From positions 45,582,314 through 45,646,313 of the forward strand of contig ML681994.1 of NCBI GenBank assembly GCA_007922195.1: DNA of 64,000 bases, read 5' to 3'. The notes beneath the pieces are model-generated. The model had not been told where the DNA came from. It made no database searches and saw nothing but the letters and a program-made list of their open reading frames with translations. This document shows positions 24,732 through 37,945 of the stretch, piece after piece. Within the stretch, counting starts at the first letter, position 1; the number at the start of each line of letters is the position of its first letter. The position numbers and the translations under genes are program-made. Source of the DNA: Podocnemis expansa (taxonomy: Eukaryota; Chordata; Testudines; Podocnemididae).

Positions 24732-27375
24732 TTTACTGTTGTCTCGTTAAGAACTGGCCAACTCTCCTGAGCTCTGTTTTCCCTTAGATTTTCTTGCCAT
24801 TGAACTGTACCTACCAGTTCTCCGAGTTTGTTAAATCTAATTTTCTGAAAGCCATTATTCTTATTCTGCTGCTCTCACTTCCTTTCCTTAGAAGCATGAA
24901 ATGTATCATTTCACTGTCATGAAAAATTGCCTTCCAACTTTCAAATTCACAAACAATTCCTTGCCATTTGTTGGAATCAAGTCTGAAATCTTACCAGTTT
25001 CCAAGGCCTTCCAGAACCTTCCAAACACACAGTCTGAACTTTCACAAGCCTTTTCGGGATCACGCTAAGACTTTTAAAGCATCCTTACTCAATCCTGAGG
25101 CAATTTGGAAAGAACTCTGGAGTAGTGTCCCAAACAACCTATTGCCAACCCCTCAAAAGAGCTTCCCACCCTAGAAACTATAGTCTGCATTGAACTGTTT
25201 TAGAACATTGCATTGCAGATGCCATCATCTCTTATCCCTTTGGAAGATGATAGACAGCGTGCAGTGTGACTGTGGACACCAGATGCAAACTACTGATGAC
25301 ATTTATAAATCAGTGCCATCTTTGATCATTTTCCAATGGCATCTCAGACTTATATCTATCTGTTCCCAAAGATAGCTGCTGGACTTGGTTATTTCAACAC
25401 TGGTAATTACTTGTTGCCAAATGAAAGAACTCTAAAATTGTCAACCTCCTGGTTACTTCCTCCAACTTCTGAAACAAAAAGTTGTCTCCAAAAAGCTGTA
25501 ATAGAAAACTTGGAACTCACATAGCAATTTTTCAGCCATACCTCTCAAAGCACTCACAAAAGCTAAGAGACTAGTTCAAAGTGACAGAGCAAGGCAAAGC
25601 AGGGAAGATCCCAGGGCCAATGGGGGCAGGGTGGGCCAGTCCAAAGGCCAGACTCCATGGTCCCACCCTACCCCTTGGCCAACTGCTCCGCTCAGGGGAT
25701 GGCGCAGGCCAACCCAGCAGCTGGGCTCTGGGCTCCTGCCCCATTCCTTGCTTTTGGCTGCAGGGCAGGAGGAGTGGGCAGCACACCAGGGGGGTGGGGC
25801 AATGGCGTGGGGCCTGTGGAACTGCAGGGCTCGGGGCAGTCTCCCCACTTGCCCTCCCAGGTCTGAGGCAAAGATGGGAAAAGGATGAAAGTCTCCTAAT
25901 GCTGGATCTCCTGCTCTAATTGCTAATCCATGGTTATCCCTGTAATCTTTTCCAGTTCTCAGTTACATAGCAAATACTTTGCTATCACTTCTGTTGAGCA
26001 CTGACAATGAAAAGCATTTCACCATTTTAAACACATTCACTTCAGACACATGACTGAACACATTAGGAGTTCAACTGAACAGAATTTTTCACATCTAGGG
26101 CTGTGGCTCAAACGTAAACTAGGCTGGTCATAGAAGAAGTGGTTAGCATCTTATCGTACTGTTTGAAAGGAGTTGTTGATCTCAGTCCAATTCCTGACTA
26201 AGTGCCTACATCCCAATTTATTTTGCTGCCTACTGCTTTCCTCTCGGAACATATATCTAGTAAGATACACTTTTTGCTCCTCCTTGAGGTAAGAACAACT
26301 GCTCCTTGTTCTTTTCTACTAATCTCACACTAAATCCATACTAAATATGGCCTCCTTAGTGTGATCTTGCTGCTGCTTCTCAGCATAGCATTGCTTCTTC
26401 TTCATGATAACAGTTTCCTACCAGGGAATCCCTCTGCTTGCACCTCAATTCGTCTTCCATCTGACTAGGTATTAGTGGAAAAAAGAAAAGGTTTTTAAAC
26501 AAAGGCAAAAAAATGTAACGTGAAATAAAATAATTCCTTGTTGATTACAGTTCCCATTACAGTAACCAAATCTATGGCAAATTCCTTTTGTTTATTATTC
26601 GCAAAGCAAGTATAAGCAAAATTATTCTTGCTATTTACAAAAAACCAAATATGTATATGACCAAAAGGGTCTAACAAATAATTCCACTACCCTCCCTGCA
26701 ATAGGAAGCACACATTAATAATATGCATAAAACATTTATTCTAACTATGGGTCAGGTGAATAATTCAAGACAAATTAATGGAAAAGAAAGAACAAGACCA
26801 ACCAAAAACAAAAATCTGAATCATATCATTAACAAGCTATGGTGCTGAAACTGGTTACAAATCATAGTTACACATCAGTCACCTCCTCTTTTGCATTTAG
26901 CACAGGGCAGTCTTAAATTAAGCTTTATGTAGTGCCAAATTCCACCAGCAGATGTCACCTTGCATGGGATTAAATATATCAACAGGTCATCTGTTTCAAC
27001 AATAAAGTATTAAGACTATTATTTGTAAAGACTCCGCCCCCCCACCCACTCTTGCTTATTGCACACACAATCTTTCTGTCAGCTCATTCTAAGATCTACA
27101 CTTCTCTCTTTCTCTCACACACAATCACTGTCAGGAGTTACCCAGTGGCTTTGGCTCACCAGCTGTTCTCCATAGGAGATATGAACTGATGTATGGCAAC
27201 TTTTTTAAAGGTCTATTCTTTTATGTTACTAAGAAAAGCAAAAGCAAGATGACTACAGACTCATTTGTCTGGGGATCCAATAGCAAACAAAGCAGGAATT
27301 CAATGCTAATTTGTACAACCAACTCCTGAAATCCCATAAGAGGGCAAATGTTAACTTTAAGGTATTATTCTAAGC
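24732..27375. other. Intergenic, with a GC-rich patch
   Basis: No gene is recognised. A GC-rich patch at about 25575-25870 resembles the cores of the hAT elements nearby, but I could not find its ends or target duplication. The rest is AT-rich. A C run lies at about 27038-27046. Confidence 0.5.
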
Positions 27376-27563
27376 CAGGGGACTCAAACACGCAGCTCGT
27401 GGGCCACATGCGGCCCCTAAAGCTATTTCCTCTGGTCTGCAATGACACTATTGTTACCAATATTTGCAATGTCATCATATGAAAAGGTAGCAGTGGTCTG
27501 GCCCTCGGCTTAATGTTCTAGTCCTCATGCAGCCCTCATGCTGATTTGAGTTTGAAACCCCTA
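27376..27563. mobile_element. Short hAT MITE
   Basis: The left end CAGGGGACTCAAAC and the right end GTTTGAAACCCCTA form imperfect inverted repeats. The octamers TTCTAAGC (27368-27375) and TTCTAAGT (27564-27571) are a 7-of-8 target duplication. The length is 188 bp. The interior includes GTGGGCCACATGCGGCCC, typical of one hAT MITE group. Confidence 0.8.
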
Positions 27564-27587
27564 TTCTAAGTACTGCTTCCCCTTTAG

Positions 27588-28345
27588 TTAGGGATGTCAT
27601 GGTGGGCATCTGCTACAGACCACCAGACCAGAAAGAGGAGGTGGATGAGGCTTTTTATGGACGACTAGCAGAAGTTTCCAGCAGGGCCGGACCTACTGCG
27701 GGGTAAAAAGGGCAAAGCCCTAGGTGCCAATTAGAGAGGGTGCAGCCGCAGACCCTTCCTGGCTCTGGCTACAGCTGGGGAAAGGGAATCCCTGCCTGGC
27801 CCTGGGTCCAGCAGGGGAAAGGGAACCTCCACCTGGGCAAGGGAACTCCCACCTGGCCCTAGCCGCACTGCCCAGCAAGTGTGGCCAGCACTGGGTGGGA
27901 GGGTGCCTTTCCCTGTAGGCACCTTCCTGTCCAGCGCTGGCCAAGCTTGCCCAGTGGCAGGGAAACCCAGCCTCCCGCCCAGTGTTGACGGTGGTAGCCA
28001 GGCGGCAGGTAACCACAGGGCAGGGGAAGGGAACCCCCGCCTGGAGCTCCAGCCATGGCAAGAGAAGCTGCTCTCCACCCGACTCTTGGCGGCAGGAGAA
28101 GGAAACCCTGGCCTGGAGCTCCAGCCCCAGCAGGGAAGTGGCTCCCTGCCTGGCTCTGGCCACTGCGGGGTAGGGAACCCCAGCCCTACTGGCTCTGGCT
28201 GCTGGGGCAGGGAGGGGACAGGGCCCGGGTGTGTGTAGGGGCACCAAAGCTCCAAGCGCTAAAACGTCTAGTTACAGCCCTGGTTTCCAGATCACAGGCC
28301 CTGGTTCTTATGGGGGATTTCAATTATCCTGACATCTGCATAACT
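27588..28345 (+). pseudogene. CR1 endonuclease fragment interrupted by a hAT
   Basis: Either side of an inserted hAT, the + strand encodes pieces of the CR1 AP-type endonuclease. Before it comes VGICYRPPDQKEEVDEAFY, and after it ALVLMGDFNYPDIC. CYRPP and GDFN are standard CR1/L2 endonuclease landmarks. Only this small part of ORF2 is present. Confidence 0.8.
27682..28282. mobile_element. Non-autonomous hAT element with GC-rich core
   Basis: The ends are CAGGGCCGGACCTAC and, reverse-complemented, CAGGGCTGTAACTAG. A perfect 8-bp duplication GTTTCCAG flanks it (27674-27681 and 28283-28290). The 601-bp interior repeats CCTGGCCCTGG, CTGGAGCTCCAG and GGGGAAGGGAA motifs. It was inserted in the CR1 endonuclease fragment, so it is younger than that copy. 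The ORFs on both strands are composition artefacts. Confidence 0.88.
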
Positions 28346-30639
28346 ACTGTACACTTTCAGTTGGACCAGCCATATATTTATCCTTAGAGACACCAGTTTT
28401 TAACCTACAAAGTCTGAGTCACAGTGTTTTATATTTTCAGTCCAGATGTAATTTTATTTTCCCCCTCGTCAACAACTGCTTCAGTTTCTTTAACAGAATC
28501 TGAGAATTAAAATGTCAAAACAAATCCACTGATGCTTCCCTCACCCCTTGACCAAAATTAGAGCCTGGGCCTGCAGTTCCTTTGTGCATAGAACTACACT
28601 GAAATCCACTCAGGATTTCTTCTATTTGGAAAATAAAACTTGAAGTCTATCTACCTTGGTATTGATAAAGTCCCTAACCTCCTAGCTAGTATCCTAGTGA
28701 AAATTTGGCCTTAGTCCTTCTGGAACTGACCAACTAATAAAAGATAATTCACTGGAAATGGCAGGTATAATCTGGACTTAGAGTTTAGAAAGGCAGCATC
28801 ACAATGTCCACACATGTTCAAAAGAGCAATGTTACTGCAGAGTACACATTTACATACACATTTAGAATAATTTGTTTTGTGGAACAATCCAAATCTGGCA
28901 GCTCAATAGCTTCCTACTTGCAATAATATGAGACACCAGAGTCAGCATTAGCCTCGCTGGGACAGAAACAAAGAAGTGGGCCCCCCTCCCACTGCCGAGG
29001 GCCGAAGCCTCCTCTGCCTGGCACCACAGCTTGCCCCCAAAAAACATTCCTTTGCATGCCCCTAATAGGGCACACCCCATAATCAGAAAACCTCTGCTTT
29101 AGTGGTATTTTTTTCCACTTTTAGAGATCAAATTACTGAAATGCTCACAGTACATTTACCTACTGTTACTGTAGATATGATGTAACTTAGCTTCACAGAC
29201 CCCCACATTATTGCCCTGCTTTCTACCCCCAACACTGGCCCTCTCAGAGACATGATCAAACCACCAGAATTGTTACAGTTAAAAAAGCTAACCTGTATGG
29301 CTCTGACATTTATCAAATATGGGGTGTCTAGAGGACCAAATTTACAAATGGATTCCAAATTAGTGTTTTTGTTTGGGTGAAAAAAGCAAGAATAGGAGCA
29401 AGGAGCACTCATAGCTCAATAAAAAAAATTATAGCAAAATATTTAATAACCATGATTTTACTGTATGAGAGAAGTATGTAGGAATGCCTCAAGGGCTTTT
29501 GTTGGGATTACCTTCAAGGTCAGAAAGTCAAATAAGACTACTCATGTGAGTAAGGCAAGCAAAATTTCATCCATTTTTAATATGATCTATCACAGACGAC
29601 TCTTCTAACTTTTCCAGTGAGGCTTTAGAGCCTTCAGAAACAAATGCCTGCAGCAACATGATCAATGCTGTTGCTGTGGAAAGTTTTCGTAGAGACCCTA
29701 ATCATATTTGCTTCCAACATTCCAGGATTAATTTATAATGAAAAAATGAATCTGGGCAGCAGATTAGGTCACACATAGGAAGATAGATTTCCAGACCATC
29801 AGCTTAAATAAACAAACTCATAATTTATACACTGCTTTTCATCCTCCTCACAGGTCATGCCAGTTGTAAGGAGAGAACTCATCCTCCTTATTGACTAAGG
29901 CATTAAGCCTACATGCCCTTAAGCACATGCTTAACTTTACACACATGAATACTTCTATGGCTCCAAAGGGAATATTCAAGTGCATAAAAGTTAAGCATAT
30001 GTTTAAGTCCTAGGCCACAACCCTACAAGTTCTTAAAGAACCCCCCATTCACCCACTTCCCTAAATTCTGTTTTGAAAAGTAAGCAAGTAGAACAAATAT
30101 TATCAACAGCTTATAAACCTGATTTGACTGAATTTTGATGGCTGCCAAGATTTTCAAAAACAGAAACCTCACATTAGACTCCAAATAAATAATCTTCAAG
30201 AGTCCCATGCACCTGGCATCCACCATGGAAATTAATAAGAGCTGTTAGGTCCTCAGCACTTTTATTGTTTAGGAACCTCTTAATTTCACTTTTCCTCTAC
30301 AGATTGTTTAATAACATTGTCATTGGATTATTTAAAACAGAGGGGAAGGGAATTGTTTTAGTGAAAAATGCTGTGCACAACTGTTGTGATTGTACAGTTA
30401 ATATATCAAACAGCTTGTAACTTTAAGTGTCTCTATTCCTGGAAGGTAGGACCTGTGTACCTACCGATCTGCATACACACAGAATACCAAGTAAAAATCA
30501 TTGTTGTGTACTATCTGGCAAAACAAAAATCTTGGTTACCCCAATAGAACACAGATGATTCCTGCACTGAGGACCACTGGAAAGATATGTACTAGCCAAC
30601 ATGCACCAGTGATCAGATCCATGAGAGGCACTAAAAGCA
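28346..30639. other. Intergenic, no gene recognised
   Basis: This is AT-rich sequence without recognisable exons. A short GC-rich stretch lies at about 28960-29070. Open frames at 28862-29080 and 29128-29412 on the minus strand have no recognisable domain. Confidence 0.5.
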
Positions 30640-31558
30640 TTTCAAATACCCACCATTAGAATCCTTCAGACTGTATCTTTTGTGGTCACCTTGGACCTCC
30701 TATTCATGCCTCTCCAGTGCTCCCTCAGGTGACAGGTCTGGCTTCCTGCATCTCACTCGGTCCAACCACTCAGACTGGATCTCTGGGTTGTAGCCTCCTT
30801 TTCCCAGTTGTGTTGATTTGACAGGTCCAATTGCATTTGGTAATTACAAGTCCTCTCACACTGGGAACCAGTGCCCAAAATAGTGATTAAAGCTACCCAA
30901 AAACTGCATTTTCAAAAGAAAGCATTATGAATTCATTCTCTCAAAGGTACAAAAGATATAAAGACTACAGCAAAGTTTTAAACAAAGAACGCCTTTATGC
31001 ATCAGTCTGTGTTACACCCTAACCTTCCCTTGGCAGCTTTTAAAAGTTTCCCTCAGCCCATCTTAGCTGTATCTCTGGTTTAGGGGAACAGACTGCCCTG
31101 CTTGCAGCATCCTATCTTTTGGTTTCCCTTTGTCCCCTGGGCAGCTCTATCTAACAGTCCCTGAACACCATCTGGCCATGCACTCAACCCCCATGGTTTC
31201 CAAGGGCTAGGATCTTCTAATGTTTTCTATCTTCCTTTTGACCCTAGCTTTAGCATTGGAAAGAGTAAACTGGTCTTGCCCTGTCCAGAGCCAGGTAGTG
31301 GTATTCCCTAATAAACAACTCTTCCAGTGATAAAATAAAATAAAATAGTTAGCCTTTAAAAGTGCCACAAGACTCCTTGTTTGTTTAGCTTTTCCACTGT
31401 TTCCTCTGAGCCTCTTATGGCATTGCTTCCTTCTTTTCCTGCTTGGTTCCCAACAACCCTTTTGATCTAAGCCCATAGTAAGGAACCCCTCATAAACACA
31501 TACATGGGCATGTACGATATTCATAAAACCCAGTGTGGATATTTCCCAGTTTGTCACA
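30640..31558 (-). mobile_element. Possible solo LTR of a Gypsy-like retrotransposon
   Basis: On the minus strand the segment begins TGTGACAAACTGGG at 31558, a start I associate with Gypsy-type LTRs in turtles. It continues without a coding domain to about 30640. A 50-bp Penelope-like arm is embedded at 31338-31388. I could not define the 3' end, a target duplication or a second LTR, so this remains a weak call. Confidence 0.3.
31338..31388 (-). mobile_element. Penelope-like terminus fragment
   Basis: The sequence reads AGCCTTTAAAAGTGCCACAAG followed by ACTCCTTGTTTGTTT, the reverse complement of the outer part of the family arm. It is a short fragment inside the possible LTR. Confidence 0.6.
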
Positions 31559-32348
31559 CCGGGGCCAGACGAGCCCCAGGGACCTAGCAGAAGAAACCTT
31601 CCAAGCCAGCCTGAGGCTGTGATGGCCTGAGTGGGTCCAGATTACTGCAAGGTGATGCCCCCCATTTTAACCCAGGGCCAAGGGCAGCAGCCCCTAAAGC
31701 CCCTGCATTAATCTGGCACTGGTTACACTGTCTTTACATAAGCGAATGAAAAGGATAATTTAGAGAGGGCCAAGTACTTCTGCCAAGCCATTCAAGTTGT
31801 ACTCTTTTGCTTTGATTCAATTTTGTGCTTACCAGAATGCATAGTTTAGGAGGGCAAGGGTAGGAAAACGGTACTGACAAATATGACTGCAAAGAACAAT
31901 TACTTCTTTTGCATTTTTGGCTTGTCTGACCCTTCACAAGCCAACTCACTCCACCTTGGCTGCTGTCACTTGTATTTGCTTTCCCTGGCCACCTTGGGCA
32001 ATTCAGAGCAGAAACTGTTCCAGCAAAACCCTATCCAACCACTAGTACACTCATATGACAAGTGCTGTGAGATGCAGACAGAAGGTGGCATACAGCTAGG
32101 CTGGTGAAAGGAAACCACTTGAAATCCAGAAGTTTTCTGCTTTCTTTACACCATGAAGTTGGGCATAAAAGGTAGCCTAGAATTAAAGCTGCGTGCTGAG
32201 GATGTAGCTTCCATTCCTCCAACACCTTCCCACCCCACTGCTGTAAACTCCTATAACATGCCAGTCTGTGGGGCCCGGTTCAATCTCGCAAGGGTGGGAG
32301 AAATACTAAATATGTCTAGAAATAGAGCGAGTCCCTGTGGAGGAAAGA

Positions 32349-32492
32349 GTGGTTGATGAAGTGGGATTTTCTCCCACAAAAGCTCATGTGAAAAATAAAT
32401 TTGTTAATCTTTAAAAGTGCCACAGGACTCCTTGTTTATTTTGCTGAACTAGACTAACATGGCTACCCCTCTGGAACTTGTAGGTTGCCTGT
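32349..32492 (-). mobile_element. Penelope-like terminus, single arm
   Basis: In reverse orientation this has the whole arm. From left to right it reads GATGAAGTGGGATTTTCTCC, AAAGCTCATGTG, GTTAATCTTTAAAAGTGCC, then AACTAGACTAACATGGC and CTCTGGAACTTG. The palindromic partner arm is missing. Confidence 0.7.
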
Positions 32493-32872
32493 CACCCAGA
32501 AAGAGGAGATAAACTTTTGATTTGCCACAGTTAGGAATGTGATAAATATCTGAGCCCACTGGAGAATGAGAACATCTCAGCACATCACCCTAGAGCTGAG
32601 AACTCATCAGTCTTTATGTGCCATTGGTTCTGGGGCAATGAATCTCACACTTAGATTTCACCTTGGACTCTCCCTGTGGCTGCAGATTTAGCAGCATCTT
32701 TTAATGGCTGGGGTCATTTTAGTCAGTGAGAATTTGTCCAAGTTCAGGATCTGATCCCTGAAGTAAAAAGAAGAGAAGAGAATTCTCAATTTTCACAATC
32801 AAAAAGCTGTGTTCCCCTTCATTGCACAGAAAGACAGCAGAGAAGTAGGAATTAGGACACAGAGCCCTAGTC

Positions 32873-33145
32873 TACATTAAGGGAAGATTCAGCAGCAGTT
32901 GACCACCATTTACGTAAAGAATGTAAAATTCCTTGCGAAAACAATGGCAACTTTCTAAGCTGCTGTTACACACTAGGGGAAGGCCAACCACAAATCACTT
33001 GCGGTCAGCTTTCCTCTATGCCCCCAACACCCAGGACTTCTGGGGTTGCTTCCAGGAACAGCGTGGTGAGTTCATACTCTCCGTGATCTGCTCGCAGAAG
33101 CCCAGGCTGATGGCAGTGAATTTGCTGCCACCAGTATAGACATAC
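32873..33145. mobile_element. Harbinger-type MITE, copy 3 of a three-copy family
   Basis: This opens with CCCTAGTCTACATTAAG, carries CAACCACAAATCACTTGCGG and TTTGCTGCCACCAG, and ends TAGACATACCTAAAG. It matches copy 2 at 21207 block for block. The small ORF inside is not a gene. Confidence 0.7.
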
Positions 33146-36100
33146 CTAAAGTGTCCTAAAGGCACAGGAGGGTGGAGTGTCTTCCCCGACCCTACACACT
33201 CCCCTGTGCCTCATAGACACATGCAGAGCTCCATAGAATTTGGGGGATGGAGCAACTGGTCCCCAAGGGGATCTTTGATACAGCTCTGTGGACTTCTGAA
33301 TGCTACAGTAGGCAGATTCAAAGGCAAAATGGCTCCACGGGGAATTTTACCTCCACTGGGAACAGAAGGCACACAAAGCGCAGTGGTGCAAGCCCTCTGC
33401 TGAAGTTCTGTGGGCTCGGCCTTTGACATCCGTCACCACCCTGGGGTTCTAGGGCGGGCTGGAGGACAAATATCCAGCTACATCTGTGGTAGTGATAACC
33501 CCACCCAACTTCTAAAAGGAAGGAATAGTTCCAGATACCAGAGGCATTGGAACTATGAATATTTTAGCTTAGTTCACCCTACAGTCGTCAGAAATATCAT
33601 CTTACTGCTTAGCACATATATAGTCCATTAGTGTTGTATGAGAAAATTAATATACTGTAACTGTACTCTAGACACAGTCAGCTGAATTTCTCTGTTACAG
33701 CTGCATTAAATTCAATAGGGTTAGGTATGTGGGGCCAGATTTATCCCTGACATCACCCCAAGGAGGTCAGTGGAGCTGCACCAGAAATAAATTTGGCCAT
33801 ATGCCTAACTACTACTTTGTTTAGCTAAAAAAAGAAAAGAGTTCATGTAGAGGAAAAGATATTTGAAACTTCATTTGCAGTAGGTATTATACAGATCCTC
33901 GTACACACATGAAGCACCTGTCTGCAGTTTCCATTGGAAACAAATTAGAAAACCATGTTTTACACACAGATTAATTTCAAAGAATAAAGAAAACAGAGCT
34001 ATTTCTTTCAGACAAGTCATATGATGGAGCAAGGTATCACTAAATTGCATAACATATTAAAGCAAGAGGAGGCATAAAAACACAAACTCCTTTTCAGTGT
34101 CCTGAGCTTCCATAGTCAATGAAACATGCCTAGTTTTCAATAGCTAAACTCCGAAGTATGGCACAATTACATACAGCATGAGTGTTACACGTGAGAGAGA
34201 CCATGCAGATATTTTCCCTAGACCTATAAAAAAGCTCCTTTACTAGATTTTAATAACACAAAAAATGTTTATGCAGAACTTAGTGTGAGCAAATAAAGGG
34301 CTTCTAGATTTGGCTTCAGAAGCTGAAATAGGTCCCTACTTACAAGACAAGATATATAGCACTATTAATCTTTGATATAAATTCTACACTTTTCAGGCCT
34401 ACTCCATTTCCCAAAAGTGGCATTTAAGTATATATGCTATAGGAGAGTTGTGTAGGTGGGTTTTTTTCGCCCCCCCCCCCCCCCGGATGCTTTTTCACCA
34501 ATAGCTAGAAATAGTCCTGTGGTTTCCTACTCTATGGCTAGAACTAGGTGCATAAACTTTTATTGGGAATATTTTCTATCATTTTGTTAGTAGCTATACT
34601 TACCAAATACATGAAAGGAAGCTACTTAATCTAACATAAAAACAATGTACACACATCCCAAAACCACTCACACTTTACCATGATGGGTGCTACAAAAAAA
34701 AAAAAAAATCACAGATAGTGTGAACAAGCATAATTAATATTTAGGAAAAAGCCTCCTTGCCATGACTAATTGGAAAAAGCTGGCAAGTGTACAGTTCCAA
34801 AGAATCATTAGTCATTTTCTTTTTGGGTCATGTATTCCAGCTCATTTTCACACATTTGTAAATATGTTTGAAAGCCAGGCTGTTTCTGGAGTAAATGCTG
34901 CTCCTTAGCAGCTACAGTCATATTAAGTTTCCTATTTTGAATTTCAGCCACTTTTGAATTTTCTCTTGGTGATAAACACATGAGTCATTTTCATCCTCTG
35001 TGGAAAATATGCATTTCAGGCTGTGGTGGAGTAGAACTATCTCTGGCTTTGTCTACTCACAGTTTCTCTCTTTCTTCCATACCACCAGGAATTTCAGTTA
35101 TCAAATGCCTCCCTGGCTTCCTCATGCATTAATCCTCCACCTCTTGGTGAGCTGCCTCTTCTAGAACATGTGCCTCCTTTCCTCCCATTTTGCAGTACTT
35201 GCAATTCTGATTGTCTTCCACTTCCTTTTCCTGTTTACAAAGCCAAGCTTCCAATGTGTGCTCCCATTTAAAGAGACAGTAGCTTTCCAGAAGGGTGGGA
35301 TTAACCAGGTTACATCTCCAGTAATAAAATTTATTAGTATTAATAACCTTTTAAACTTGTATGTCTCAGCTGGACTCAAAAACATTTGTTTAATAGCCTG
35401 TGTATGTGTATGGCCAGAGCTTTGACACACCCATTTTCCATCCACAATGCTTATACTCCTTGATACCCATCATATGACATGTGATGGCATGTCAAGGCAT
35501 CTAAACCTGTGGTGTACAATTTGCAGGTGCCTGTGGCTCACTGAGATGGTATTTGCACTCTGTTGGTGCAGCAGTCAGTGCAGCTAACGTTTACAGTTTT
35601 ACCCTGAGTCTTACAATGTGTCTTACAGAAGTGGTGTAGCCAGCCCCTGTTATCTGGCTGGGTCCCTGAGTTTGGAGGGTGGGCTCAGCCATGGGGAGCT
35701 TCCAGTCATGCAGCTAGAAGCTGGCTGAGACTAGGTAGCAACTGGAGCTCTCATGAGATGGAGGAACGTGGTCAGGCCTGCCCACCACAGTGCCCTGCAG
35801 TGGCACAAACTTTGCCACCACGGCTACAGGTCTGGTCAGCAGCTGAGGCTGCAAGCAGAGCAGAGGCACTGGTGCTGGTATCTCAGCTCTGCTTATGGCC
35901 ATGGCCACTGGCTGGCCCAACAGTGGCAGTGGCAAAGTTTGCACCCTTGCCGGCACTACAGTGGGCAAGCCCGATCTCCAAGTGGGTGGGCCCTAGCCCA
36001 CCCAGGCCCACCATGGCTATTCTCATGCTTAAAGCCCAGGTTCAGAAAGTTCCTAGTCACATTCTGAACATACAAGACTCAATAAACACTGACTTGGTGA

Positions 36101-36167
36101 GTAAAATTTTCAAAAGTGCCTAATGGATTTATAAGCTTGACTTTCATTGAAAGCTGATGGGACTTAG
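33146..36167. other. Intergenic, with C run and GC-rich patch
   Basis: No host exon is recognised. A C run lies at 34470-34484. A GC-rich patch at about 35640-36010 includes GTGGTGTAGCCAG near its left side and CCCACCCAGGCCCACC at its right side, reminiscent of a hAT end. No duplication was found. The ORFs across it on both strands are probably composition artefacts. Confidence 0.5.
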
Positions 36168-37130
36168 GGCTGGTCTACACTTCAGACTTTTGTTGCCCAA
36201 AGTAATTTTTTGTGCCAAAAATGTGATGGTGTACATACTACATTTCCCCCACTCTGCTACTGACGAGCTCCCTCATTCAGATCTAACCTGTCGTAAAGGC
36301 ATCATCAGTTAATCTGCCAAACACATATTTAATAGTCATTTTGCACCAGTTCAACTGGTTGCTGAAGTGCTCCTTGTTGCTATCCACGTTGCCCATATAA
36401 GACCTCATGAGCTATGGAAGTAAGGGGTGGGCTGGGTCTGTCAGGCTCACTAAGGGTATTTCAGCATCCTCCATTGGAATCTTTTGGTCTCTGCAGCTTG
36501 CTGCACAGGCACCTTCCCTGACTAACCCATGCTGAGGTCACTGAAATGCCCACAATTATCCATAAGCACCTGCATTATCATAGAGAAGCATCTATTTTTA
36601 TTGATATACTCCATCACAAGATGGTCTGGGGCCAAAATTGGGATATGCTTGCCATCTATCACCCCGCCCAGTTAGGGAACCCCATTGCTGTGAAGCTGTC
36701 CACTATTTCACGCAGGTTTCCATGATTCAGTCTTTCATAACAGAATGTGATTAATGGCCCTGCACACTTGCATTAACACAACCCAGACAGTGGAGTTCCT
36801 GACTCCAAATGATGAGCAACTAACCGGTAGTAGGCTAGAGTTCACAGCTGCCACATGGTGATAGCCAGGCATTTCTACACCAAGAGATCAGCTCTCATTC
36901 CGGTATCCTTGCGCCACAGGGCAAGAGTGAACTCTGCGCAGAGTTCCATGAAGGTGGCTTTGGGCATTCGATAGTTCTGCAGCCATTGCTCATTATCCCA
37001 GACTGACACAGCAATGTGATCCTGCCACTCAGCACTTGTTTCACATGTCTCAAAGCAGCAGTGAACCATGTGCAGATGCTCGGTGAATGCAAACTATAAT
37101 CCAACATGGTTTTGATTGGGAGTTCAGGAT
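36168..37130 (-). pseudogene. PIF/Harbinger transposase remnant (HARBI1-like)
   Basis: On the minus strand from about 37075, the translation runs WDNEQWLQNYRMPKATFMEL, CAEFTLALWRKDTGMRADLL, then, after a stop, KCLAITMWQL. Further on come NLREIVDSFTAMGFPNWAG, two stops, and HLVMEYINKNRCFSMIMQVL after a frame change. FRMSRxTF, the RRxDTxMR block, GxPNCxGxID and YxNRKxxYS are landmarks of Harbinger DDE transposases, so the order fits. Stops and frameshifts destroy the frame, and the Asp of the GxID-type site is lost. The left edge near AGGGCTGGTCTACAC (36168) looks like a terminal repeat. The right end was not found. Confidence 0.85.
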
Positions 37131-37564
37131 AGACTGCCTGGGCAACAGTGATGTGTTCACAACACTGCCGGCAACAGTGGAGAGCAGTGCAGGATCCATC
37201 CTCTCAGATAGAGACAGTAGGCACTCAGGAACCTGAAGCCACTGAAAAATACTGCAAAATGCTGTTGGATACTCATGGGATAGAAATCACTGCCTCATGT
37301 GATGTTGAGCCTGCATTGATGATGCACTTTGATCCTCTCCCACTTCCCACAATTCCTAGCATCACAAAATGGCAAGTGCCACAGTGGGATAGCTGCCCAC
37401 CGTGCACTGCTCTCACTATTGATGCTAGAGCACCAGCTGTGGACACTCTTCAGTGACGCAATGAGTGCTGTGCAGACCACGTGAGCATTGTAATTATGGT
37501 GGTTTTGATCAGCCCTGTAACTTACATCAGCAACACTCTGTAGGCTAGATAAGGCCATGGGCAT

Positions 37565-37945
37565 TTGCTGGCACTGGACACATGGAGCACAAGCCCAAGT
37601 CCCAGCACCAGTGCCCCGAGTCCAGGTGGGGACCTAGTACAGGTCGTGATCCCAGCCAGAGACCTGGGACCAGGCTGCTGGCTGGCAGCAGCAGAATCCG
37701 GCCCCAGTCCCCGTCAGGGACCTGGATTCTGCCGCCACTGGCCGGTGATCCAGCCCCCCAGTTGGGATCCTGGGGACAGGATGCTGGCACCAGGATCTGG
37801 CCTACCAGATGGTGGCAACAGAATCCAAACCCAGCCAGGGACCCGGGGCTGGCACTGATAGGAGCCCAATCTAGCCATGGACCATGGCCCACGACCTGCA
37901 GACTGGATTGGAGCCATGGGTGGGGCTGGCATGGCAAGGGTTAGG
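37565..37945. repeat. GC-rich degenerate tandem block
   Basis: Units around GGGACCTGGGACCAGGCTG, GGGACAGGATGCTGG and CAGCAGAATCC recur loosely across about 380 bp. ORFs are open in five frames, which reflects composition. It resembles the cores of the hAT elements elsewhere in the window, but I could not identify ends. Confidence 0.5.

Noticed and set aside
27720..28255. Two 174-175-codon minus-strand ORFs
   Set aside because: They lie wholly in the GC-rich core of the hAT at 27682-28282, which has a perfect 8-bp duplication.
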